Of a stretch of 64,000 nucleotides of DNA, positions 52,691 to 62,398 are shown one piece after another. The notes below the pieces were generated by a model, which searched no databases, was not told the DNA's origin, and worked only from the letters and a program-made list of their open reading frames with translations. Position numbers and translations under genes: made by a program. Position 1 is the stretch's first letter. Each line of letters starts with the position of its first letter. The DNA lies in contig OZ251228.1 in NCBI GenBank assembly GCA_965240325.2, positions 434,001 to 498,000 of the forward strand, given 5' to 3'. The DNA comes from Rebecca billardiae RCC1528. Taxonomy: Eukaryota; Haptophyta.

Positions 52691-55021
52691 TTGCTCACCG
52701 AGTCACCGGTTGGCGCCGCGTCATCAGGGCGAATGCCGAATGGGCCCGTTGGTCACAGCTGCCGCTTCGGGCGCGCTCTCGCGTCCGAGGGCTGCGATGT
52801 GCGGTGCGGACGCCCCGGCTGCGCGCGCGTGACGCTTGTGGCGGGCTCGATGGGCGCACGCCACATGCTGCCGTCGCCCACGGCCACCGGCCTCGGCGCC
52901 GCCGAGCCCCAGCCGCCGCCGAGCGCGCACAAGGGTGGCGCGTGCGGCGCGAGAGTGCTGGGGGTGGCAGACGGCCAAATCTGCTGCGCTCGCAGGTGCC
53001 GCCCACAGCCCGCGACGAGGCCCGCACGACGGCCGGCCCGCCGGCTCGTGAGCCTTCTCGCGGCTGCCACCGCCTCGATCACCGTCCTCGCGCCAGCCGC
53101 TCTGGCGGCACCGCCACCACCTACGCATAGCCCCGCCGTGGTCGCGCGCGTCCGCAGCTACCTGCGGTTCGTCTACCCAGCGGCACGCGCGCGCATCGAC
53201 GCGTACGGCGCGGCCGAGCTCACGGAGCTCTTCGAGTCTCTCGACTACTACTACGCGTGCGACCCAGCGCGCGCGGCGCTCTTCATCCCGCCCGCGCCGT
53301 GCTCGCGCATCTCGGCTGCGCTTGGCGCGGGCGGCGCCCCGCCCCCGCTGCCGTACGTGCCCCGAGGCGTCTTCTACTCAGTCGAGCCGCGCGAGCTCTC
53401 GAGACCGTCACGTAAGCGTCGGGTGTGGCTCGGCGCCTCGTTCACGCGCTGGCGGCGCCCCGTCGTGCACGCGGATGAGGCAGACGCGTCGCGGACTCGC
53501 GCGCTGCGCCTCTTCTCCGCGTTCGCCCTGCTCTATGGCCCGCAGCCGTCGTGGACGAGCGTGTCCGCCGTCGTGCGATACGTGTGGTGGCCCGTGGGCA
53601 TGCGCGCTGGCGATGTGCGCCGAGTGCTTGCGGCCGCGCGGCGGCGGGCGCTCGAGGCCACTGGTGGTGGCGGCGGCGGCGGCGGCGACGCTCGCAAGGC
53701 CCACGCGTTCTGCCCTTCCCGCGCGGTGTGGCGGCTCGACCAGCCCGCGCTGCCGCTGCCGCTGCGAGAGACCGAGGCCACGCGCGCGCACGCGGCGGCG
53801 GGCGGCCTCGCCGGCCGGCTGCGTCGGCTGCGTGCGCTGCGCGACGGCGACTTGGTCGAGGTGGAGCAGCTTGGCGGGCCGGTGTGGCGGCCTTGCCCGC
53901 CGACGTGCGGCACGTGGGCCAACGTCTGGCGCGGCACCGGCGTCTTCATGCGCGTCTCCGCCCCCTTCGTCTCGCTGTCCAAGGCCACGGCGATCGCCGA
54001 GATGCTGATGGAGATTGATCAGCTCGAGCTGTCCGGTGCAAGGACGCGCGCGCCCCTCCGCCGGCTGGAGCCGTCCCGCCCTCCGGCGGCGCGTGTCGGG
54101 CCGCGACTTGCCGAGCTGGCTAGGCGGCTGCGACTGAGCGAGGCGCTGCAGCGCTCGCTCGAGCGCTTCCCGAGCGCGCGCGCGGGCGAGGCGCTCGCCG
54201 CCGCCGCGCTCGTGAGCGCCGTCCCGCCCACCGGCCCGTGCGGCGGCACGGCGGGCGGGATGATGCTCGGCACGGCCAAGCAGCAGAGGGACCTGAGCGC
54301 CACGTACAACCGCACTGCGTGGGTGCAGGCGGCGCGCGCGGGCGAGCTCGCGCCCGGCGCGGTTGTGGACCACCTCCTGCTGCGCGCGCCGGGTACGGCC
54401 GCCGACCCCGCCGTGTACGACATGCACTGGCTGCACGGCGTCTGCGGTGAGGGCGCGCTGCGCGCGACCGGCGCCACCGACTACGCCTTTGGCGGGTGGG
54501 ACGCGCTGCTGGCCGCGCTGGCCTGCTTCCTCGGCGTGCACACGCTCGTCCTCGGCGCTTCGCCAAACGACAACGGGCTGCTGCACCAAGAGCTGGTCGA
54601 CTTCGAGGCGGGCGGAGCGAGCGCGTGGCCCAAGCGCCGGCTCGCCGCCGGCGGGGCGCTCGAGCCGCTCGGCGCGCTCGACGAGTGCATCGTGCCCTAC
54701 GGCCGGGCACGGCCGCCGCCGCCGCCGCCGGAGCTCGCGGCGCACTGGGCGGCGAGCGGCAAGTTCGTGCTCGCCGCGCCGGCGCACGTGCGCCCCGTTC
54801 GTGCCTCGCGAGCCCCGACGCTGCCGCTGCCGTGCGCCATGTTCGGCGCGCGCAACTGGAGCGCGGCGGCCATCGCGGCGTGCTCGTGGGCTGGGCTATT
54901 TGGCCCGCTCGCCTCGGCGGAGGCGTGCCACGTCTGGTGCGACGGCGCCATGTCGCAGGCGCACAGTACCGTGCCCGCGAGGAGCGTGCTTGGGCACGCC
55001 CGCCCGACGACGCGTCGGTGA
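52691..55021 (+). CDS. Orphan protein with signal-anchor, possible exostosin-like or lineage-specific secreted protein
   Basis: An open frame of 776 codons. A hydrophobic stretch (LVSLLAAATASITVLAPAALAA) at residues about 117-138, preceded by Arg-rich sequence, suggests a type II anchor or a cleaved signal if translation starts later; ATGs at 52850 and 52865 are candidates. The body is well-formed protein: SYLRFVYPAARARIDAYGAA, ELFESLDYYYACDP, SAVVRYVWWPVGMRAGDVR, VYDMHWLHGVCGEGALRATG, GWDALLAALACFLGVHTLVL, and a Cys-containing end with SAEACHVWCDGAMSQAH. No family was recognised with confidence; the exostosin suggestion rests only on topology. A Gly run at 53670-53690 is low complexity. Confidence 0.6.
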   Translation: MLTESPVGAASSGRMPNGPVGHSCRFGRALASEGCDVRCGRPGCARVTLVAGSMGARHMLPSPTATGLGAAEPQPPPSAHKGGACGARVLGVADGQICCARRCRPQPATRPARRPARRLVSLLAAATASITVLAPAALAAPPPPTHSPAVVARVRSYLRFVYPAARARIDAYGAAELTELFESLDYYYACDPARAALFIPPAPCSRISAALGAGGAPPPLPYVPRGVFYSVEPRELSRPSRKRRVWLGASFTRWRRPVVHADEADASRTRALRLFSAFALLYGPQPSWTSVSAVVRYVWWPVGMRAGDVRRVLAAARRRALEATGGGGGGGGDARKAHAFCPSRAVWRLDQPALPLPLRETEATRAHAAAGGLAGRLRRLRALRDGDLVEVEQLGGPVWRPCPPTCGTWANVWRGTGVFMRVSAPFVSLSKATAIAEMLMEIDQLELSGARTRAPLRRLEPSRPPAARVGPRLAELARRLRLSEALQRSLERFPSARAGEALAAAALVSAVPPTGPCGGTAGGMMLGTAKQQRDLSATYNRTAWVQAARAGELAPGAVVDHLLLRAPGTAADPAVYDMHWLHGVCGEGALRATGATDYAFGGWDALLAALACFLGVHTLVLGASPNDNGLLHQELVDFEAGGASAWPKRRLAAGGALEPLGALDECIVPYGRARPPPPPPELAAHWAASGKFVLAAPAHVRPVRASRAPTLPLPCAMFGARNWSAAAIAACSWAGLFGPLASAEACHVWCDGAMSQAHSTVPARSVLGHARPTTRR

Positions 55022-55962
55022 CGCCGCTCGACTTGCCGACCTCGACGCGCTGCTCACGACTGGTCCGAAATCGTCAGTCGAACCGTCCGACGCGGACCAT
55101 GCATGCGGCGCAGCGTGCGCCGCCGTATCAAGACTCATTCCCAGTAGTGGACGTCACTCGTCAGCGGATAGATGAGCCTTAATCACGCCTTAACCAAGTG
55201 ACAGTGTGCACTACGTTAAAACATAGTAAACTGTGGTTGTATAACCGCTCGGTTATGCGGGTATAACTCACCGGTAGCTAGCCCTCATGAGGGCGGGCTG
55301 GCAGCCAGGGTCCGGCTGCCTGGAGGTTTTCCGGTCGTCAAGCCGAGCCAGGCCCGGATTGGGCGCGGGTCTGGATTTGCTCAGCAGCTCGGCAAGCGAT
55401 GCGCGTCTGGGTGCGGCCGCGCTCGCTGGCTGCACCCGCGGCGCGGCGGCCGGCGTGGCTGCTCTGGTCACCGCTGCGCTGGTGGCTGCTCCTCCTCTGG
55501 GAGTTGTTTCTCCCTGCCCTCCCACCCTGCTGGTTGCTGGGTGGGCATGGCCTTGGGTGCGCGCGGTGTCGGGGGGGTGGAGGCCCTCGAGGCCTCTGCC
55601 TCCTGCGGCGCCGCGCTCTGCCCAAACTTGCGTTGGGGGGGGCGTCGGCTGCCAGCGCCTGCGGTCTACGTGCTCCATCGAGTACTTCCTCTTCGGCGTC
55701 TAGGCGGTCATCGGCTTCTGTCGGCGTAGTTGCTCGAATGCATCGGCGAGTCCTTCCTGGTCGGCGTCGCTTCGGGGGGTGACCTAGTCACCTCACGCGT
55801 TTATCAACGCGGCCCCCACCTCAATCTACTCTCATGTGGGTCTACCGACTTTACGCACACAAGCTTGCAAGCGGTCGCTCGGCAAGGCTCGCACAGCCGA
55901 CCTGGTCCGCCCCGGCCAGGCCCCGGCCGGACGAGTGCGCGGCTCGCGCGCGAATAATCACG
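55022..55962. other. Intergenic region
   Basis: It contains the inverted TTTTAACGT/CAGTTTACTA pair: ACGTTAAAACATAGTAAACTG at 55212-55232. A minus-strand stretch (55800-55268) reads DADQEGLADAFEQLRRQKPM, then in another frame KRKYSMEHVDRRRWQ and ASLAELLSKSRPAPNPG. It looks like a decayed coding fragment, possibly a retroelement, but this is weak. Confidence 0.35.
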
Positions 55963-57543
55963 ATGCCCGCGCTCGGCCGGCTTGTACTCGTCGCCCTCGT
56001 GGCGTGCGCGCCCGCAGGCGTCGGCGCCGCGCGGCCTCGCTCGCTCAGCCGCGCCGGGAGCGGCGCGGCGACCTCGCTCTCCGCCCTCGCCGCCGGCAGC
56101 ACGCCGCCGCCGCCGCCCGCGCCCGCGCTCACGCTGCCGCCGTGCCGCACGCTCGTGGGCGTCGCGGCGGGCTGCCTCGGCGCGCTCCAGTTCGGGTACA
56201 GCCTGGGCGTGGTGAACGCGCCGCAGGAGGTCATCTCGCGCGCGATCGGCATCACCGACACGCCCACGCGCTGGGCGGCCATCGTGTCCGTCTTCGGCCC
56301 GGCCGGGCTCGTGGGCGCGAACGGCGCGGGCGCGCTCGTGAGCGAGCACGGCGCGCGCGCGGTGATGGTCTGCACGGCATTCGGCTTCCTCGCGGGCGGC
56401 GCGCTGATGTGGCTCGCGGGCGGCGCGTCCTACTCCGCGCAGGCCGCGTTCTGGCTGCTCGTCGCCGGCCGCGTCTGCGTCGGCGTCGCCGCGGGCATCG
56501 CGACCGTCGCCGTCCCAGTGTACCTCGGCGAGAGCGCGCCAGTGCACCTGCGCGGCGCGTTCGGCAACCTGAACCAGATGGGCGTGGTCGTGGGCATCCT
56601 GCTCTCGCAGCTGCTTGGGGCGGCGCTCTCCACGCCGCGCGGCTGGCGCGTGCTCATGGGCGCGCCCGCGCTGCTCGGGCTGCTCCAGCTGCTGAGCGCG
56701 CCGCTTCTGCTCCCGTCTCCCGCGCACCTGCTACAGAGCGGACAGCGCGCGCGCGCGCTCGAGGCGCTCGAGCGGATGCGCCCGCGCGGCACGAGCGCGT
56801 CGACGCTCGCGTCCGAGCTGTCGGCGCTCGCGTCGTCCGTCGCCGACGCGCCCGCGCGTGGGCGCAACCGCCGGCGCTCGGCGCAGCCGGCCGCGTCGGC
56901 GTCCGCGCTCGTGGCCGCGCGCTCGTCGCGCGCCGTGCGGCGCGCGCTCGGCCTCGGCGTGCTGCTCATGCTCGCGCAGCAGTTCTCGGGGATCAACGCA
57001 GTGTTCTTCTACTCGACGGCGATCTTCCGCGCGGCCGGCCTCTCCTCGCCAATCGTCGGTACCCTCGTCACCGGCGTGGTCAACGTCGTCTCCACCGCGC
57101 TCGGCGTCGGCCTGGTGGAGGTCTGTGGCCGGCGGCCGCTGCTGCTGGTCGGGATGGCGGGGATGGCCGTGTGCGCGCTCGCGCTCACCGGGCTGCTCGC
57201 GGCGGGCGCGGCGGCGCCGGCGTGGCTCTGCCTGCTCACCGTGTGCGCCTCCGTCACCTTCTTCGAGATCGGCCTCGGCTCGATCCCGTGGCAGATCGGC
57301 AACGAGATCTTCGAGCCGTCGTGCCGCGCGTCCGCGATGGCTCTGTGCGCGGCCGTCAACTGGCTCGCCACGTCCGTGGTCGGCTTTGCGTTCCCGCTGC
57401 TGCAGCGCTCGCTCGGCCAGCTGTGCTTCGTGCCGTTCGCCGCATGCCTCGCCGTCGCGTTCGCCCTCACCCAGCGCTTCCTGCCCGAGACGAAGGCGCG
57501 CACGATCGGCGAGATCCAGGAAGCGCTCGGGGCCGCGGACTGA
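55963..57543 (+). CDS. MFS sugar transporter (sugar porter family)
   Basis: A 526-residue protein starting at ATG 55963 (MPALGRLVLVALVACAPAGV); the first 25 residues look like a signal or plastid-type leader, followed by a Pro-rich linker. Twelve membrane helices are present. Sugar-porter motifs are GCLGALQFGYSLGVVNAP in helix 1, AGRVCVGVAAGIATVAVPVYLGESAP in helices 4-5 with the PVYLGE signature, the helix-7 QQFSGINAVFFYST motif (GLUT 'QQLSGINAVFYYST'), CGRRPLLLVGMAG between helices 8 and 9, and the C-terminal RFLPETKARTIGEI (PETKG motif). The central loop is Arg/Ser-rich. It is a facilitative or proton-coupled hexose carrier by family; a plastid or vacuolar location is possible from the leader. 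Confidence 0.92.
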   Translation: MPALGRLVLVALVACAPAGVGAARPRSLSRAGSGAATSLSALAAGSTPPPPPAPALTLPPCRTLVGVAAGCLGALQFGYSLGVVNAPQEVISRAIGITDTPTRWAAIVSVFGPAGLVGANGAGALVSEHGARAVMVCTAFGFLAGGALMWLAGGASYSAQAAFWLLVAGRVCVGVAAGIATVAVPVYLGESAPVHLRGAFGNLNQMGVVVGILLSQLLGAALSTPRGWRVLMGAPALLGLLQLLSAPLLLPSPAHLLQSGQRARALEALERMRPRGTSASTLASELSALASSVADAPARGRNRRRSAQPAASASALVAARSSRAVRRALGLGVLLMLAQQFSGINAVFFYSTAIFRAAGLSSPIVGTLVTGVVNVVSTALGVGLVEVCGRRPLLLVGMAGMAVCALALTGLLAAGAAAPAWLCLLTVCASVTFFEIGLGSIPWQIGNEIFEPSCRASAMALCAAVNWLATSVVGFAFPLLQRSLGQLCFVPFAACLAVAFALTQRFLPETKARTIGEIQEALGAAD

Positions 57544-58919
57544 CGAGGAGGCGTGAGCCGGCTGACGACCGCTGAGGGCCTGTCTGGCGGCCTGAGCCCT
57601 CCGGGTGCCAACGTTCCTGAGGCGCCCCTAAGGCCTCACTGACGGACAACGCCGCGGACACACCGTCTCGAGCCGACTGCGAGTTGTACATACTAGCGCA
57701 TACGACGATATATGATGACAAGTGATTTCAGAGATGATGCATCATCATCATTAATGACGCGCGCGTCAATAAATAATCAAATTATTCAGCAGCAGCTATA
57801 TATATGTGGCGTTATAGGGAACCTATATAACTGAGTGTCTATGAGCGACGCCAAGAATCCGGCTCGCACGGCATTCCTGCGTTGTCCTGTGCGCACCACC
57901 GCGCGCAGGAGTCCTGGTGCGCTGCCAATCTGGCCCACAGCGGCGCACCTGCAGGACTCGGTTGGTTACCGCTCACATCGGATCGATCAGGCTTCGCTCT
58001 CGGGGGCGCCATGGGGCTGCTCACGACGAAGGCGCCGAGCTGGGCAAGGGAATCGCCTGCATCGAGCACTGCCGGGTGCACTCTCCGCTGCAGGAGGTGC
58101 ACCGCAGTCGCGCAGCCCCTCTGCTCGGTAAGGTCGCTGGCTGTCTGTGTGGCCCGGCTCCCCGCCTGATCGTTCGGCGGCGCGACGACATCATCTACGC
58201 TGTCTTCGCCGCGTCGCCCCTCATGCAATATGGTCTCCTGCTCTCGCCGCTGTCGCGTCAACCAGCACGCTTCATCGTTTGAGATACGCGCTCGCCTCGC
58301 GCCCGTGCGTCGCGCGGGTGCGGCGCACTCTGACGCGTGTCTGCTCGCCGCGCGTCGCGATCGATCGTGCGCGCGCGGCCGCGCAGTCCTCGTCTCTTCT
58401 ATTTCTAAACGGGATTCATCAACGACTACTTGGACGCCCGCTCCAACTTATAAACGGGACTCGCGGGCGCCCTCTCGACCTCGGGCAGCAGCTCAACCGC
58501 CACGCCGCTGCCAGCGCCCGCTGTCGTTCGTTGCTCAGGCAGCAGCTCAACCGCCACGCCGCTGCCAGCGCCCGCTGTCGTTCGTTGACGCCGCGCGCCG
58601 CGACCATCCAGCTCCAGAGTCCATTCGTACCCGACGCCTTGTACGAGCCGGGCATGGCGGAGTGGCTAGACATATATATATATATTAACGACGACGTGGT
58701 ATGCAACGGGCAGGCGTCAGAGTCAGCAAGCTGTAGCAGTAGCAGATCGAGCATATATATACTGATATACATATATATATAGCATCATCAGCAGCATCAA
58801 ATTATGCTGTTGGCGGTGAGTGTTGCCATCAATTGGCATCATCATGATGCATGCGCGTCGTTCTGATGATGCCAGCACTTGCCACTGCGCGGCCGACAGT
58901 ACCACGACACCGCCACGCA
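57544..58919. other. Intergenic spacer between convergent genes
   Basis: 1.4 kb with AT-rich tracts at 57690-57835 and 58670-58810, and a tandem duplication at 58482-58590. Small frames over it are featureless. Confidence 0.45.
58482..58587. repeat. Tandem duplication of ~54 bp
   Basis: GGCAGCAGCTCAACCGCCAC, followed by GCCGCTGCCAGCGCCCGC and TGTCGTTCGTT, occurs twice in direct succession with perfect identity over about 48 bp. Confidence 0.9.
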
Positions 58920-61708
58920 CTACACCATCGAGTCGACGACCATGTCGCCTGCAGGCGGCGCCATCCGTGGGGGACGCACAGCCCCCGACTGCGTGCTGGA
59001 CACAGAGCCCGTGTCGCTCCCGCGCTTGTCACGGCGGCCCGCGCTCGCCACGCTGAGCGTGTCGCTGGCGCGTGTAGCGCGGCGCGCTGCGCTGCGCTCC
59101 TGTTCGGCGCGCGGCGGCTCGCTCGCGCGCCGAGCGCGCGAAGCCGGCGAGAGGCTGGGGCTCACATCGGCGGTGTCGGTGGGGCTCTTGGTTGGCGGCG
59201 AGGGCGAGCGGCCGCGCGACGACGAGCGGGCGCGGCGCGAGAAGCTCGCGCCGCTGAACGAGCCGATCAGGCCCGCCTCCGTCACGCTGCCATCCGCGGC
59301 GCCGGTGACCTGCGCGCCGCTGCCGCTCGGGCGCATGCTCCGGATGGTACGCAGCGCGCCGGACATGCTGTACTCGATGGTGGGCGGCCTGCTCAGCCCT
59401 CGCAGCGCGTGGCGCACGCGCTCGCTGAACGCCTCGGCGCCGCCCGACGACGCCTCGATCACCGCGAGCAGCCGCTCCGTGTCCTGCTGCAGCGAGCAGC
59501 CGGCGTCCATCACGTCAAAGTTGTCGAGCAGCTCGTCCAGCGTCCACTGCGTGTGCTCGCCGTCCAGGTCGGACTGCGAGGCGACGTCCGAGTCGGCGGG
59601 CGTGGGGTCGTCGTCCACGTCGGTCGCGCCGGCGATGTTGATCGGGTAGACACTGGTCATGCGCTGCGGCGCCTCCGCAGCCGGCGCGTGTGCCGCCGGC
59701 GCCGGCTCGGGCTGCGGCTCCGGGTAGAGCTCCGCAGGGGCCACTACGGCCGTCTCCCGCGCCGCGCCAGCGGACGCCGTGGGCGGCGGCGGCATCCGCC
59801 GCCGGCGCCACGATCGCGGCGCGATCGACGCCAGCTCTCTCAGCTCAATCCTCGCGCGGTCGCCGCCCATGTTGAGGAAGATGAAGAGCTCGACGACGCT
59901 GCGGATGGGCGGGCGCGCGGGCCGGGCCGGGCGCGCTGGGGTGTGAGCGCGCCGCGGGCGGAGGGCGAGCGCGCGGCGCGGCGCGGCATGCGCGGCGCGG
60001 CGCCACCGCGCGCGCACCACCACAGCCGCGTGAGCAGCGTCGGCCCCATCAGCACGAGCAGCTTGTCGCACCCGGCCAGGTATATGGGCAGGCACGGCAG
60101 CGAGTCCGAGATGCTCTCGGGGTTGAGGCACGCCTTGTCGAGCCACACGACCGGCTCGCGGTGGTTGCGGGCGACAAACTCGGCGCGCCACGCCTGCAGC
60201 GCCTCCCACTTCTCCGAAGCGTCGTCGTGCCACGAGTGCGTGATGAACGCGTCGACGCTGCCGAAGCCCGCGTGCCGCGAGCACGCGTGCAGCTCGGGCA
60301 TCGGCGCCGCGCTCCGCAGGTGCTCCTCGCAGATCAGGTCCAGACGGATCCCGCGGAAGGTCGACCGCGCGAGCTCGTGCACCTCGTTCACGGGGCGCGC
60401 GTTGAGCAGCGCGGCGATGCCCGCCGCGACGCTCGCCGGCTCGCCGTGCGAGTCGAGCCACGCGTGCATCGCGGTGCGTCGGCTCGGCGTGAGCAGCGCC
60501 GCCAGCAGTAGCGCCTCGGCCATCGCAACGTACCGCAAGACCAGCGCAGCGCGCATCTCCGCCCAGAGATGTTCGATAGGGAATCGCAGGTGGAAGAGCG
60601 CACCGCGCGCGGCGAGCAGCGCGGCGGCGGACAGGAGGAGCGTGCGCAGCACGCGCCACAGCCCGTCGAGCTGCACGCGCGGCGGGCGGCCCAGCTTGGA
60701 GACGACCTCCACAAGCAGCAGCAGGGCGACGAGCGCGCCGCCCACGGCCGCAGCCAGGCTGCCAATCTCGAACCAGCAGGGCACGAGGGTGAGCGTCGGG
60801 CTGTGCGCGCCAAACACCGAGTCGGAGCAGCGCGGGTACTCGCGCGCGATCGCCTCCACCAGCACGATGCTCGCCCACACGTACGCGGCGAGGATCGCGA
60901 GGGCGAGCAGGGCACCGGCGAACATCGTGCGCTGGATGCGCACGCAGTCGGTCGGCAGCAGCGAGAGCATCAGCACAACGACGCCGGGGAAGAGCAGCGT
61001 CGCGCCGCGCGCGTCGTCGTACATGACCTCGAGCACGCTCCCCGCCAGCCCGAGCACGGCGCCCGCCGCGATGGTCGGCCTGTGCACGCGCGCGGAGAAG
61101 CGGCGGCCTGCGAGCTTCGACGCCTCGAGCGCGGCGCGCACGGTCTCCTCCGTGCGCTCGGGCGGCGGCTCGCGCACGCCCGAGGCCCTGCGCGTCGAGC
61201 CGTGCGCGTCCGCCACCACACGCGAGCTCCTGCCGCCACCAAACCGGCTGGCCAGGAAGGGCGATATGCCGCGGGACGGTGGCTTGCGGCCGTGCTTGTG
61301 CGCGTCGCGATGCGCGTGCCCGTGCCGCCCGGTGGGCCTGCCCGGCAGGTGCGCCGAGGACGCCCGGCCGCGCGCGAGCCGCCCTGGCCGCGCTGCCTTG
61401 ATCACTGGCGACGCGTTCAGCGAGGCCGTCGTCGCCCGCCCGCGTGCGAGCCGCCCTGCCGTGAACTCTGGCGTCGGATGCTGCAGCGAGGCCGTCGCCA
61501 CCCGCCCGCGCTTCAGCCGCGTCGCCGGCTCGCCCGGCGTGGATGCGCTGGAGATCTGGGCGGCGCTCGTGCGCGAGTGGGCCGAGGTCTCCCTGGAGCT
61601 CGCCGAGGTGATGCGGTGGCTCGGCATGGGGCGCCGCGCGGCGGCGAGCATGGCACCGCTCGCACACACCTCGTCGCGACGCCGGCGCGTGGCGTGAGGT
61701 GGCGGCAA
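58920..61708 (-). CDS. Multi-pass membrane protein with TIR-like cytoplasmic domain, copy 1
   Basis: Exons 61708-60018 and 59898-58920 encode 889 residues. The 119 bp intron (59899-60017) is GTGCGCGCGC...CCGCAG in phase 2 and restores LTRLWCVVELFIFLNMGG. The N-terminus has three copies of a basic Ser motif (RLKRGRVATASL, RLARGRATTASL, RLARGRASSAHL) and a His-rich stretch. About six hydrophobic segments follow (residues about 215-420). Residues about 480-590 start with VDAFITHSWHDDASEKWEAL, then REPVVWLDKACLNPESISDS, then LPIYLAGCDKLLVLMGPT. This resembles the first strand and core of TIR-type signalling domains (DAFISHSW...W.D...) and an expanded algal/protist family. The C-terminal 300 residues are Pro/Ser/acidic, with an ELLDNFDVMDAGC helix. 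Sensor or signalling function is inferred. It pairs with an inverted copy at 62399. Confidence 0.7.
60095..61661 (-). repeat. Inverted duplication, arm 1
   Basis: The reverse complement of 60095-61661 aligns colinearly, with no net length change (1,567 bp), to 62434-64000. The match runs off the window, so the full arm may be longer. Differences cluster in codons of the membrane region. Confidence 0.9.
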
Positions 61709-62398
61709 ATCTCGCAGGCGATCTCGCAGTTGGAATCGATCGAGGGGAATCCTATCATCATAATACTGAAGGTGCCGAGGCGATGAATCGCAAAAATACC
61801 TGCCTCGCTACTCATTGGAGTAATTAGAAATCACCTTGTACGTAAGCGGTTCATTCAACGACATTGGGTAACTCTTGAGATGGGGTGCTTAACGACGACC
61901 TTCAACCTTGGTGACCAACCTATTTGTGATGATGAGAGCCGAAAATGAAACATTAGTATCGAATGTTGTGTGATTATGTCGTTCGCTTTTTGGGCGCCCC
62001 CATGTTGCCGTGACTCGTGAGCTGGTGAGCGTCCTAGAAATCAGGGGATCTGCCTCGGAAATATTTTGCACGATTCTTCGTCAATCACCGGATTGCCCCT
62101 GTTTAAGCTCGGCATGAAATGAGCCAACCAAGCTCTTCACAAGAGCTGCTCTTTCCAAAGGATTGCTCTTTCGTTCGATCATCTAATTATAAGATGTCTT
62201 ACGACGCGGCAACAGTGCCGCACAGTTCTTGAGAAGCGCTCGTCACCCCGCCACAGCAACCGTATGAATCTTACGACGCGGGGCAACAGTGCCGCACAGT
62301 AGTGAGAAGCGCTCGTCACCCCGCCACAGCTGCGTGGGCAAGGAGTCAAGGACACCTATTCGCCGGCGCCTCGCGGCGAGCCGGGCGCGCGCGCACCG
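61709..62398. other. AT-richer spacer of the palindrome
   Basis: A spacer of about 690-770 bp between the inverted arms, carrying a duplicated 60 bp segment at 62197-62330. Both genes point away from it, so it must hold both promoters. No gene. Confidence 0.5.
62197..62330. repeat. Direct repeat of ~60 bp, period ~74 bp
   Basis: CTTACGACGCGGCAACAGTG...GAGAAGCGCTCGTCACCCCG at 62197-62256, repeated as CTTACGACGCGGGGCAACAG...GAGAAGCGCTCGTCACCCCG at about 62271-62330, with small differences. Confidence 0.85.

Noticed and set aside
52671-52695. GGTTCGATCC resembling a tRNA T-loop
   Set aside because: No matching stems or acceptor arm upstream; it follows dispersed-element copy 4.
58650-58680. 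GGCGGAGTGGCTAGACA resembling the 5' end of a tRNA-Leu/Ser
   Set aside because: It runs directly into a TA tract with no anticodon arm, T-loop or acceptor complement.
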